A stretch of DNA of 64,000 nucleotides from Paraburkholderia sp. (GTDB lineage Bacteria; Pseudomonadota; Gammaproteobacteria; Burkholderiales; Burkholderiaceae): the NCBI GenBank assembly GCA_004322045.1, contig SCRN01000016.1, forward strand, positions 1 to 64,000, given 5' to 3'. The notes under the pieces were generated by a model. The model saw only the letters and a list, made by a program, of their open reading frames with translations. It was not told where the DNA came from and did not search any database. The translations under genes were made by a program, and so were the position numbers. Below, piece after piece: positions 56,632-64,000 of the stretch (within the stretch, counting starts at the first letter, position 1; each line of letters begins with the position of its first letter).

Positions 56632-58788
56632 GTGACGAGCGTCGATCCCAGCGGCTTGCAGGCGACCGAGCGCAAAGAGCCGCCGCGCTTCACGGCGGTA
56701 TTGACGCGCCCGCCCGGGCAGTCCGCCGAGCTTGCTGCCGCGCTCGAGCGTGAGGGCATCGCAGCGTTCGATTTTCCGTTGATCGAGATCGCTGGGGCCG
56801 AAGACGCCGCTGCGCTGCGTGCGGCGCTGGCCGCGCTCGATCGTTACGCGTTGGTGGTCTTCGTTTCGCCCAATGCGATCGAGCGCGCGTTGGATGCCGT
56901 GCCGGGGCTCGCCTGGCCCGCGGCCGTTCCCGTCGCCGTGGTGGGGCCGGGGAGCGTGGCTGCATTGGCGCGGCGCGGGATCGCGCCCCCGGCGTATCAG
57001 GTCGTTGCGCCGGACGGGGCGCAGGCCGCGGCCCCGGCTGCGGCCGATGGCCGGGCCCCGATGGACGAACACCGCCCGGACGCCACGGCGCCGGTAACAC
57101 CCGCATCGACGGCAATCGCGCCCCCTAGCCCAACGCGGGCGGCGAGCGAGGACAGCAATGGCGATGCCGCCGCACGCTTCGACTCCGAGGCGCTGCTCGC
57201 AGCGCTCGAAGAACGGCTCGGGCTCGCCTCGCTGAGCGGCCGCCCGGTGCTGATCGTACGCGGCGACGGTGGCCGCGAGTGGCTTGCCGATCGCCTGCGC
57301 GAGGCGGGTGCGCAGGTCGAAGCGGTCTGCGCCTACCGGCGCGTTGTGCCTGCACCCACCGCCGCCGCGTGGGCGCGCGTGCGCTCGCTGCTGCAAGGCG
57401 CGCCGCATGCTTGGCTGCTCACGAGTTCGGAGGCCGTGCGCAACCTCGACGCGCTCGCGCGCGCGCAACTCAGCGAAGACGAGCGGCTCGCGTTGCTGCG
57501 CGCGCCGGTCGTCGCGCCGCACCCGCGTATCGCCGAGACGGCGCGCGCGATCGGTTTTGATACGATTACGGCATCCGGCTCCGGCGATGCTCGCATCCTC
57601 GGAGCATTGCGCGCCTTATCCGCATCGTCTCGCGCCTTCCTCGAACAACCGGCCCCAGCCTCTTTCTCGACCCATCCGCGCATGACTGATACGAACCAAG
57701 AATCGGCTTCCTCGTTCCCGCCGGCCCCGCCGCCGCCCTTCCCGCCGTTGACGCCTCCGGCCTACGACGTGCCGCGCCGCCGCCGGGGCGGCCTCGTCTG
57801 GATCGTCGTCGTCTTGCTGGCCGTCGCGACGGGGGTGGCGGCTTTCGCCTTCAACCGCAAGCTGGACCGGCTCGATGCGCGGCTCGCGGCCCGGCAGCAG
57901 GCGCTCGACGCCCAAACCGCCGAGCTGCGCGTGAAAACCGAGCAGGCCGTGTCGACGGCGCATCAGACCGACGCGGAACTGACACGGTTGCAAGGCAAGC
58001 TCGCCGATGCGCAGACGGCCCAGCAGGCACTGCAACAGCAGTACCAGGACCTCGCGCGCAATCGCGACGATTGGACGCTCGCCGAGGTCGAGCAGATGCT
58101 ATCGAGCGCGAGCGAGCAACTTCAGCTCACCGGCAATACGCAGCTTGCGCTGTTCGCGCTGCAGAGCGCCGATACGCGCTTGGCGGCCTCGGCCAGTCCC
58201 CAGGCTGCCGTCGTGCGCCGCGCGATCGCACAGGACATCGATAAGCTGAAGGCTGCGCCGTCGACCGACTTGACCGGCCTTGCAATCAAGCTCGACGATG
58301 CGATCGAGCAGGTCGACACGCTGCCGCTGCTCGGCGAAGCGGCGAACGCGCATGCCGGGTCTGCGCCCGGCGCGTCGGCCCCGGCTGCCGCGAGCGCAGC
58401 GGCCACCGGCGAGTCGCGTCTCGCCCACTGGTGGCATGCCGTCTCGAAAGCAGCCGCAAGCGAGTTCAAGAGCCTCGTGCAGGTGCGGCGGCTCGATAAT
58501 GCCGATGCCATGCTCAACACGCCGGAACAGGGCGAATTCATCCGCGAGAACGTGAAGCTGCGCTTGCTCTCGGCGCGCTTGGGCCTGCTCTCGCGCAACT
58601 CGGCGACGCTCAAGTCCGACTTGCGGGCGGCCGACGCCGCGCTCGCACGTTACTTCGACGGCGCATCGAAACGTACGCAGACGGTCCGCGCGCAGGTCAA
58701 GGACGTGATGCAGGGCGCGGCCACGGTCGAAGTGCCGAACATCAACGCGAGCCTGCAGGCCGTCCACAACTACAAGAGCCGAGGCTGA
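56632..58788 (+). CDS. hemDX: Fused uroporphyrinogen-III synthase HemD and membrane protein HemX
   Basis: A 718-residue fusion. The N-terminal HemD part (about 1-335) has AVLTRPPGQSAELAAALE and VVFVSPNAIERAL in the first half and VLIVRGDGGREWLADRL and WLLTSSEAVRNL in the second. The two halves are separated by an Ala/Pro-rich insert at about 130-180. The HemX part begins near Met351 (MTDTNQES), with a Pro-rich segment, a membrane helix at 387-407 and a coiled coil to about 480. A HemX domain (DWTLAEVEQMLSSASEQLQLTGN) follows to the end. HemD cyclises hydroxymethylbilane; the role of HemX is unsettled. The start is a GTG at 56632. An internal ATG at 57682 could give HemX alone. Confidence 0.93.
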   Translation: MTSVDPSGLQATERKEPPRFTAVLTRPPGQSAELAAALEREGIAAFDFPLIEIAGAEDAAALRAALAALDRYALVVFVSPNAIERALDAVPGLAWPAAVPVAVVGPGSVAALARRGIAPPAYQVVAPDGAQAAAPAAADGRAPMDEHRPDATAPVTPASTAIAPPSPTRAASEDSNGDAAARFDSEALLAALEERLGLASLSGRPVLIVRGDGGREWLADRLREAGAQVEAVCAYRRVVPAPTAAAWARVRSLLQGAPHAWLLTSSEAVRNLDALARAQLSEDERLALLRAPVVAPHPRIAETARAIGFDTITASGSGDARILGALRALSASSRAFLEQPAPASFSTHPRMTDTNQESASSFPPAPPPPFPPLTPPAYDVPRRRRGGLVWIVVVLLAVATGVAAFAFNRKLDRLDARLAARQQALDAQTAELRVKTEQAVSTAHQTDAELTRLQGKLADAQTAQQALQQQYQDLARNRDDWTLAEVEQMLSSASEQLQLTGNTQLALFALQSADTRLAASASPQAAVVRRAIAQDIDKLKAAPSTDLTGLAIKLDDAIEQVDTLPLLGEAANAHAGSAPGASAPAAASAAATGESRLAHWWHAVSKAAASEFKSLVQVRRLDNADAMLNTPEQGEFIRENVKLRLLSARLGLLSRNSATLKSDLRAADAALARYFDGASKRTQTVRAQVKDVMQGAATVEVPNINASLQAVHNYKSRG

Positions 58789-58790
58789 CG

Positions 58791-59984
58791 ATGGCGATCC
58801 GAGGACTCGTATGGCTCGCCTTGTTGTTCCTGCTTGCGGTCGTGTTGGCGACGGTGGGCCATTTCGACGCGGGACAGGTGCTGATCGTCTATCCGCCGTA
58901 CCGCGTCGATCTATCGCTGAACCTTGTCGTCGTCAGCGTGATCGCACTCTTCATCGTTCTTTACGCGCTCATTCGCATTGGACGCAACGTATGGACGATG
59001 CCGCAGCGCGTCGCCGCCTATCGCGTTCGGGCCAAGGAAGCGAAGGCCCATGCGGCGCTGCGCGAGGCCATCGGCAATCTCTATGCGGGGCGGTTTTCGC
59101 GTGCAGAAAAAGCGGCTCGCGAAGCGTTGTCGCTGCAGGCGAATAAAGGTGCGGCCGGCCTCGTTGCCGCTGTAGCCGCGCATCGGATGCGCGAATATGT
59201 GCGCCGCGACGAATGGCTCGCCGCCATCGATTCGCCCGATTGGCAGGATGCGCGCTTGATGGCCAGTGCCGACATGCGCGCCGACGGTCGCGATCCCGAA
59301 GGCGCGCTTTCGGCGCTCACGGAAATGCAAGCCCAAGGGACGCGCCGCATCCATGCGCAGCAGATTGCATTGCGCGCCCAGCAGCAGCTGAAGAATTGGG
59401 CCGAGGTGCTCAAGCTCGTGAAAACGCTGGAAAAGCGCGAGGCGTTGCATCCGGCCGTTGCGGTGCGTCTACGCCAGCAAGCTGCGGAGAACCTGCTGCG
59501 CGATCGTCGTCACGATGCCGATGCGCTGCTCGCGTTGTGGCATTCGCTGGCGCCGGCCGAACGCCAATCGCCGCGCTTGGCCGATTTGGCGGCTGAACTT
59601 TTGATTACTTCGAACCGGCAGCAGGAGGCGCGCAAGATCGTGGAAGACGCGCTGGCGCACAACTGGGACGCGCGGCTCTTGCGCCGCTATCCCGAAACGG
59701 CGGCCGACGATACCTTGCCGTTGATTCAAAAAGCGGAAGCATGGCGTAAGGAACGCCCCGAGGATCCCGACCTGCTGTTCGCGCTCGGCCGTCTCTGCCT
59801 GCATCAGCAACTGTGGGGCAAAGCGCAGTCTTTTCTCGAATCGGCGCTGCGCTTGGCGGGCGAGAACGACGCCCTCGTGATCCGCACGCATCGCTCGCTT
59901 GCGCGCCTGTTCGAGCAAGTCGGCGATACGGCACGGGCGGGCGAGCACTATCGTGCAAGTGCGCTGTCGATGAAGATCGTTTGA
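58791..59984 (+). CDS. hemY: HemY-like TPR membrane protein
   Basis: A 397-residue inner-membrane protein that starts 2 nt after the hemDX stop. It has two N-terminal membrane helices (about 3-23 and 45-65) and the HemY_N motif around YPPYRVDLSLNLVVVSVI. Tetratricopeptide-like repeats follow, for example FSRAEKAAREALSLQ, and WGKAQSFLESALRLAG near residue 345. This is the proteobacterial HemY, not protoporphyrinogen oxidase. It is associated with tetrapyrrole synthesis by genome context and is proposed to organise late haem or envelope steps. Molecular function is not proven. Confidence 0.93.
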   Translation: MAIRGLVWLALLFLLAVVLATVGHFDAGQVLIVYPPYRVDLSLNLVVVSVIALFIVLYALIRIGRNVWTMPQRVAAYRVRAKEAKAHAALREAIGNLYAGRFSRAEKAAREALSLQANKGAAGLVAAVAAHRMREYVRRDEWLAAIDSPDWQDARLMASADMRADGRDPEGALSALTEMQAQGTRRIHAQQIALRAQQQLKNWAEVLKLVKTLEKREALHPAVAVRLRQQAAENLLRDRRHDADALLALWHSLAPAERQSPRLADLAAELLITSNRQQEARKIVEDALAHNWDARLLRRYPETAADDTLPLIQKAEAWRKERPEDPDLLFALGRLCLHQQLWGKAQSFLESALRLAGENDALVIRTHRSLARLFEQVGDTARAGEHYRASALSMKIV

Positions 59985-59994
59985 GCGTCCCACG

Positions 59995-60015
59995 GAGCGC
60001 GCCGTCGGCGCGCTC
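59995..60015. terminator. Hairpin between convergent hemY and MFS gene
   Basis: GAGCGCGCC (59995-60003), loop GTC, GGCGCGCTC (60007-60015) form a perfect 9-bp stem 11 nt after the hemY stop. There is no U-tract. It is another example of the GC hairpins seen at convergent junctions in this window. Confidence 0.45.
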
Positions 60016-60068
60016 GCGGCGGCGTCGCGAATACCTTCCGCCGGCGCCGCCCGGGCTGCGAGCAGACG

Positions 60069-61394
60069 CTATTTGTTGACGAGTCGCGCCGGCACGCTGA
60101 GCGCGAGCACGGCGCCGAGCACCATGAAGGCCGCGAGCATATACATGCCCGAATCGTTGGCGCCCGTGACCTGTTTAAGCCAACCGACGGCGTAGGGGCT
60201 CAGAAACCCGGCGAGGTTGCCGATCGAGTTGACCATGGCGATGCCGGCGGCCGCACCGGCACCGGCGAGAAACGCCGTCGGCAGGCTCCAGAACAAGGGC
60301 AGGGACGTAATGATGCCGGCGGTGGCGAGCGTGAGCGCTGCCATCGCAAGCGCCGTGTCGTGCGCCCAAGTGACGGAGAGCACGAGCCCCAGTGCGCCCG
60401 CGAGGCCCGGCAGCGCGATGTGCCAGCGGCGCTCGCGGCGTTTGTCCGCGCTGCGTGCGACGAGCACCATGGCGACGACGGCCACGGCGAATGGAATCGC
60501 CGACAGCAAGCCGATCGCGAACGCGTCTTTCACGCCTGTCGCCTTGATGATGGTCGGCAGCCAAAAGCTGACGCCGTACAGCCCCATCACGAACGACAGA
60601 TAGATGAAGCTCATGAGCCAGACGCGGCCGCTCGCGAGCACGGCCAGCAGCGGCAATTCCTCCTTGCCCGCATCCTCGGCGCCGATGTTGCGCGACAGCA
60701 ATTGCTTTTCTTCGGCGCTGAGCCACTTCGCATTGTCGATGCGATCGTCGAGCATGAAGAAGACGACGATGCCCGCGACCACCGAAGGCAAGCCTTCGAG
60801 CAGAAAGAGCCATTGCCAGCCTTGCCAGCCGTTGGCGCCGTCGAACGTTTTGAGGATATAGCCGGAGACGGGGCCGCCCACCACGCCCGAGAGCGCGACG
60901 GCCGTCATGAACCACGTCGTCATGCGTCCGCGCCGATGCGCGGGATACCAGTAGGTCAGATACAGGATGATGCCGGGGAAGAAGCCCGCCTCGGCGAGTC
61001 CCAGCAGGAAGCGCATTGCGTAGAACATGGCCGGCGTCGTCACGAACATCGTCAGCGCGGAAATGACGCCCCATGAAACCATGATGCGTGCGATCCACAG
61101 CCGCGCGCCGACGCGGTGCAGAATCAAGTTGCTCGGGATTTCGAAGAGAAAGTAGCCGAGAAAGAAGATGCCGGCGCCCAGGCCGTAGATGGCGTCGCTC
61201 AAATGCAGGGCGGACGCCATCTGCAACTTGGCGAAGCCGACGTTGACGCGGTCCAAATAGGCGACGAGATAGCAGATGAGCAGTAGCGGCAGAAGGCGCC
61301 ACGACACCTTGCGGTAGGTGGCTTCTTCGAAGGTCGACGCGGGCGTGCCGGCGCCGGGCATGGCGACGGGATCGAGGGGGTTGGGGCTGGCCAT
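60069..61394 (-). CDS. MFS transporter, anion:cation symporter (ACS) family
   Basis: A 441-residue permease with twelve predicted membrane helices. CYLVAYLDRVNVGFAKLQM is the ACS family opening. FLGYFLFEIPSNLILHRVGARLW and RFLLGLAEAGFFPGIILYLTYWYP are characteristic of tartrate, phthalate and hexuronate permeases. It lies downstream of an SDR and an aldehyde dehydrogenase on the same strand, so it may import the substrate these enzymes process, such as a sugar acid. The exact substrate cannot be read from the sequence. Confidence 0.9.
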   Translation of the reverse strand: MASPNPLDPVAMPGAGTPASTFEEATYRKVSWRLLPLLLICYLVAYLDRVNVGFAKLQMASALHLSDAIYGLGAGIFFLGYFLFEIPSNLILHRVGARLWIARIMVSWGVISALTMFVTTPAMFYAMRFLLGLAEAGFFPGIILYLTYWYPAHRRGRMTTWFMTAVALSGVVGGPVSGYILKTFDGANGWQGWQWLFLLEGLPSVVAGIVVFFMLDDRIDNAKWLSAEEKQLLSRNIGAEDAGKEELPLLAVLASGRVWLMSFIYLSFVMGLYGVSFWLPTIIKATGVKDAFAIGLLSAIPFAVAVVAMVLVARSADKRRERRWHIALPGLAGALGLVLSVTWAHDTALAMAALTLATAGIITSLPLFWSLPTAFLAGAGAAAGIAMVNSIGNLAGFLSPYAVGWLKQVTGANDSGMYMLAAFMVLGAVLALSVPARLVNK

Positions 61395-61454
61395 ACGGTC
61401 TGTCTCCTCTTCGTTATGTGAATGCGATCGTGAGGTGAAACTGGCGGCAAGCTA

Positions 61455-62213
61455 TCAGACGCAGCGGCCACCGTCGACTTCGAGGCTCACGCCGGTGATG
61501 AACGCGGCCTCGTCGGATGCGAGATACAGCGCGGCGTTGGCCACGTCCTGCGGCGTCGAAAACCGGCCGAGCGGGATGCCGGCCAAGAAGCGTTGGCGGT
61601 TTTCTGGAGTGTCTTCGCAGCCCATGAACTCGGTGAGCAGGCCGGTTTCGCCGATTACCGGGTTCACGCAATTCACGCGAATGCGATCGGGGCCCAGTTC
61701 GGCAGCGAGCGCCTTGCTGGCGACGATGACGGCGCCCTTGCTGCCGTTGTACCAAACGAGCCCGGGGCGCGGACGCACGGCGGCCGTCGAAGCGATGTTG
61801 ACGAAGGCGCCTGCCTTTTGCTCGCGAAAGTACGGCACGAAGGCCTGCACGCTCCAATAGATGCTCTTCACGTTGACCGCGTAGACGCGATCGAATTCGG
61901 CTTCCGTCACCTCCATCACGGGCTTGTTTCGATGCGTCGTCCCCGCGTTGTTGACGACGATTTGCACGCTGCCGAAGTCTTCGAGGGCTGCCTCGCGCAA
62001 GGCATGCCAATCGTCGATCTTGGTCACGTCGCCGGCGAGGAAGATCGCGCGGCCACCGGCCAGCGCGATCTCGCTGGCGACGCGTTCGGCGGCCGCGCCG
62101 TTCAAATCGTTGACGACGACATTGGCCCCTTCGCGCGCGAATGTCTTCGCGATCCCCTCGCCGAAGCCGGAGCCTGCGCCGGTGACGACAGCCGTCTTGC
62201 CTTGCAATCGCAT
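61455..62213 (-). CDS. Short-chain dehydrogenase/reductase (FabG-like)
   Basis: A 252-residue classical SDR. The cofactor motif is TGAGSGFG (residues 11-18), and NNAG is at 88-91. The catalytic set is Ser142 (IASTAA), Tyr155 and Lys159 (VWYNGSKG). The pattern ITGVSLEVDGGRCV ends the protein. Acidic residue at the NAD-binding turn (VVVNDLNGA, Asp36) suggests NAD preference. Annotations range from 3-oxoacyl-ACP reductase to glucose dehydrogenase, but the setting between an aldehyde dehydrogenase and a sugar-acid-type permease favours a catabolic oxidoreductase. Confidence 0.9.
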   Translation of the reverse strand: MRLQGKTAVVTGAGSGFGEGIAKTFAREGANVVVNDLNGAAAERVASEIALAGGRAIFLAGDVTKIDDWHALREAALEDFGSVQIVVNNAGTTHRNKPVMEVTEAEFDRVYAVNVKSIYWSVQAFVPYFREQKAGAFVNIASTAAVRPRPGLVWYNGSKGAVIVASKALAAELGPDRIRVNCVNPVIGETGLLTEFMGCEDTPENRQRFLAGIPLGRFSTPQDVANAALYLASDEAAFITGVSLEVDGGRCV

Positions 62214-62363
62214 GATGTCTTTCTCCTGGCCTCGTTGGCCTCGTTTTGGTGTGATGCCGTTGCAACGCTAGAGAAGCGCTGCGGCGCGGCGTTCGGGCTC
62301 GATGGGCCCTGTGCGTCTGCGTGATCGTCGCGCCCGCCCGCGCGACGCGTGCCTACTACTGTC

Positions 62364-63803
62364 TTAACCGTGCCGAATCGCGATCGTCTTGAGCGTGGTG
62401 AAACCGTAAAGCGCTTCGAAGCCCTTCTCGCGCCCGTGTCCCGATTGGCCCGTACCGCCGAACGGCAGTTCCACGCCGCCGCCTGCGCCGTAGTTGTTCA
62501 CGAAGACCTGTCCCGCGCGCAGACGCCGTGCGAGGCGCAACTGACGCGCGCCGTCGCGGGTCCAGACGCCCGCGACGAGTCCGTAGCGCGTGCCGTTCGC
62601 GAGCGCCAACGCTTGGGCTTCGTCATCGAAGGGCGTGGCCGCGAGCACAGGCCCGAAGATTTCTTCTTGGGCGATGCGGTGCTCTGCCGGGACGTCGACA
62701 AAGAGGGAAGGCGCTTGATAGAACCCGCCGCGCGGCGCATCGGGGGCGATCTGCCCTTGAGCCGCGAGGCGGATACCGTCGCGGCGAGCGTCGTCGACGT
62801 ACTGCGCGACGCGGCCATGCTGCTTGGCGTTGATGAGGGGGCCGCAGTCGAGATCGAGCGCGCTCGGGCCTACGCGCAATGCGTCGAACGCCGCGCAGAG
62901 GCGCCCGACGAGCGGCGCATAGATCGCGCGCTCGATCAGTACGCGGCTGCCCGCGGAACAGGTTTGCCCGGCGTTCTGCACGATCGCGGCCACCAGCACG
63001 GGCAACGCCGCGTCGAGATCCGCATCGGCGAAGACGATCTGCGGCGATTTGCCGCCGAGCTCGAGCGTGACCGGCGCGTGATGCTCGGCGGCCAATTGCG
63101 TGACGAGCGTGCCCACACTGGGCGAGCCCGTGAACGAAATGTGGTCGACGCCGGGATGTCGCGCGAGCGCCGCGCCCGCTTCGGTGCCGTAGCCCGTGAC
63201 GATGTTGAGCGCACCGGCGGGCAGGCCCGCTTCGGCCCCAAGCGAGGCCACGCGCAAGAGCGACAAGCATGCATCCTCGGAGGGCTTGACGACGCAGGCG
63301 TTGCCGGCAGCGAGCGCTGCGCCGACGCTGCGCCCGAAGATTTGCATCGGATAGTTCCAAGGCACGATATGCCCCGTGACGCCGTGGGGCTCGCGCACGG
63401 TCATGACCGTGTAGCCGGCTTGATAGGGGAGCGTCTCGCCGTGGAGCTTGTCGCACGCGCCGGCGTAGAACTCGAAGTAGCGCGCGAGCGCGGCGGCGTC
63501 GGCGCGCGCTTCGCGCAGCGGCTTGCCGGTATCGCGCGCTTCCAGGCGCGCGAGTTCCTCGCCGCAGGCCGCTATCAGCATCGAGAGCCGAAAGAGGATG
63601 CGGCCGCGTTCTGCGGCGCTCGCATGGCCCCACGCACCCTCGTAGGCTGCGCGGGCGGCGCGCACGGCTGAGTCGATATCGGCCGCGTTGCCGCGCGCAA
63701 TGTGCGAAAAGACCTGCCCGTCGGACGGATCGATCACGTCGATCGACTCCCCGCTCGCAGGGGATGTCCAGTTGCCGGCGACGAAGTGCTGCGCGTCTTC
63801 CAT
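62364..63803 (-). CDS. NAD-dependent aldehyde dehydrogenase
   Basis: A 479-residue enzyme. The catalytic Cys282 is in QNAGQTCSAG, the general base Glu248 in LELGGKSPQIV, with Asn150 (PWNYPM) and Lys173 (VVKPSE) for cofactor and oxyanion. ELPFGGTGQSGHGREKGFEAL near the C-terminus resembles betaine-aldehyde and 4-hydroxybutyraldehyde dehydrogenases. It is first in the minus-strand set with the SDR and MFS transporter. A 12-bp palindrome 41 nt upstream of its start may be an operator. The 150-bp gap to the SDR gene shows nothing clear. Confidence 0.93.
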   Translation of the reverse strand: MEDAQHFVAGNWTSPASGESIDVIDPSDGQVFSHIARGNAADIDSAVRAARAAYEGAWGHASAAERGRILFRLSMLIAACGEELARLEARDTGKPLREARADAAALARYFEFYAGACDKLHGETLPYQAGYTVMTVREPHGVTGHIVPWNYPMQIFGRSVGAALAAGNACVVKPSEDACLSLLRVASLGAEAGLPAGALNIVTGYGTEAGAALARHPGVDHISFTGSPSVGTLVTQLAAEHHAPVTLELGGKSPQIVFADADLDAALPVLVAAIVQNAGQTCSAGSRVLIERAIYAPLVGRLCAAFDALRVGPSALDLDCGPLINAKQHGRVAQYVDDARRDGIRLAAQGQIAPDAPRGGFYQAPSLFVDVPAEHRIAQEEIFGPVLAATPFDDEAQALALANGTRYGLVAGVWTRDGARQLRLARRLRAGQVFVNNYGAGGGVELPFGGTGQSGHGREKGFEALYGFTTLKTIAIRHG

Positions 63804-63843
63804 TCAGGGCTCCTTTGGGGTACCGCGAATCAGAACGGTCAGT

Positions 63844-63855
63844 CGTAACGTTACG
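63844..63855. promoter_or_regulatory. CGTAACGTTACG palindrome upstream of the aldehyde dehydrogenase
   Basis: A perfect 12-bp palindrome lies 41 nt before the aldehyde dehydrogenase ATG, flanked by GTCG and CGAC. The position fits an operator for a TetR- or GntR-like repressor of the aldehyde dehydrogenase/SDR/MFS transcript. A TATAAT further out (63907-63912, plus strand) may belong to the next gene beyond the window, though no good -35 accompanies it. Confidence 0.4.
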
Positions 63856-64000
63856 CGACGGTGATTATGGCCCTATCTGCTGCAAAGTGGGTATGCGCCG
63901 CTCGGCTATAATGGCCCGCAATGCTTGCCGCCCGCGCCGGCGGCCTTCGCCCGGCGAGGCTGCGCCCCAGTTGCGGCCGTTTGCGCGCGTCTGTGGCGGC

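Noticed and set aside
63907-63912. TATAAT near the right edge as a promoter
   Set aside because: No acceptable -35 hexamer at 16-18 nt upstream and the downstream gene is outside the window, so it is not called as a promoter.

Overview
The window is a continuous piece of a GC-rich betaproteobacterial chromosome. Gene content and order point to the Burkholderiaceae (Burkholderia, Paraburkholderia, Caballeronia or Trinickia type). The markers are lptFG divergent from pepA-holC, a small protein that looks like DUF2486 after holC, a fused hemD-hemX, a DUF3460-like gene before scpA, and 6S RNA between zapA and an EVE-domain gene. Assignment to a genus is not possible from this window. I see no insertion sequence, prophage, CRISPR array, tRNA or rRNA gene, and coding density is high throughout.

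Layout. 1-1.5 kb: the end of cysN, then siroheme genes (cobA, cbiX). 1.5-6.5 kb: lptG and lptF (LPS export) divergent from pepA, holC and a DUF2486-like gene. 6.5-10.3 kb: ilvD divergent from a LysR regulator, then lgt. 10.4-12.6 kb (minus strand): a zapB-like gene, zapA, 6S RNA and its terminator, an EVE-domain gene and a SIMPL-domain gene. 12.8-21.9 kb: a cobalamin import and salvage region. A cobalamin riboswitch precedes btuB-btuC-btuD, then cobT-cobS-cobC on the plus strand, meeting btuF, cobU and a PaaI-type thioesterase on the minus strand. 22-25.2 kb: an orphan parA, then DUF3460-scpA-panC-panD on the minus strand. 25.5-31.5 kb: tamA-tamB. 31.5-34.8 kb: metG and an OmpA-like lipoprotein. 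35.4-41 kb: apbC, a degenerate Cu/Zn-SOD-fold lipoprotein, dcd, a PLP amino-acid decarboxylase and an LprI-like protein. 41-46.1 kb: argH, an anti-sigma/ECF-sigma pair, a MmyB-like XRE regulator and a methyltransferase. 46.1-52.2 kb: a three-gene phosphorelay (hybrid kinase, double receiver, REC-EAL). 52.4-60 kb: ppc divergent from hemC-hemDX-hemY. 60-63.8 kb: an aldehyde dehydrogenase, SDR and MFS transporter cluster.

The genes connect through tetrapyrrole chemistry (hemC/hemD, cobA, cbiX, B12 salvage), envelope assembly (lptFG, lgt, tamAB, OmpA-like) and signalling. I did not find an obviously new multi-gene system. The most unusual signals are these: a periplasmic SOD-like lipoprotein lacking all six metal-binding histidines and the active-site arginine; an EAL domain with an intact metal site but Gln in place of the catalytic-base Glu; GC-rich hairpins without U-tracts at six of the nine convergent gene junctions; a 6S RNA whose terminator ends 15 nt before an EVE-domain start codon; and a B12 cluster with import and nucleotide-loop genes but no adenosyltransferase in the window.
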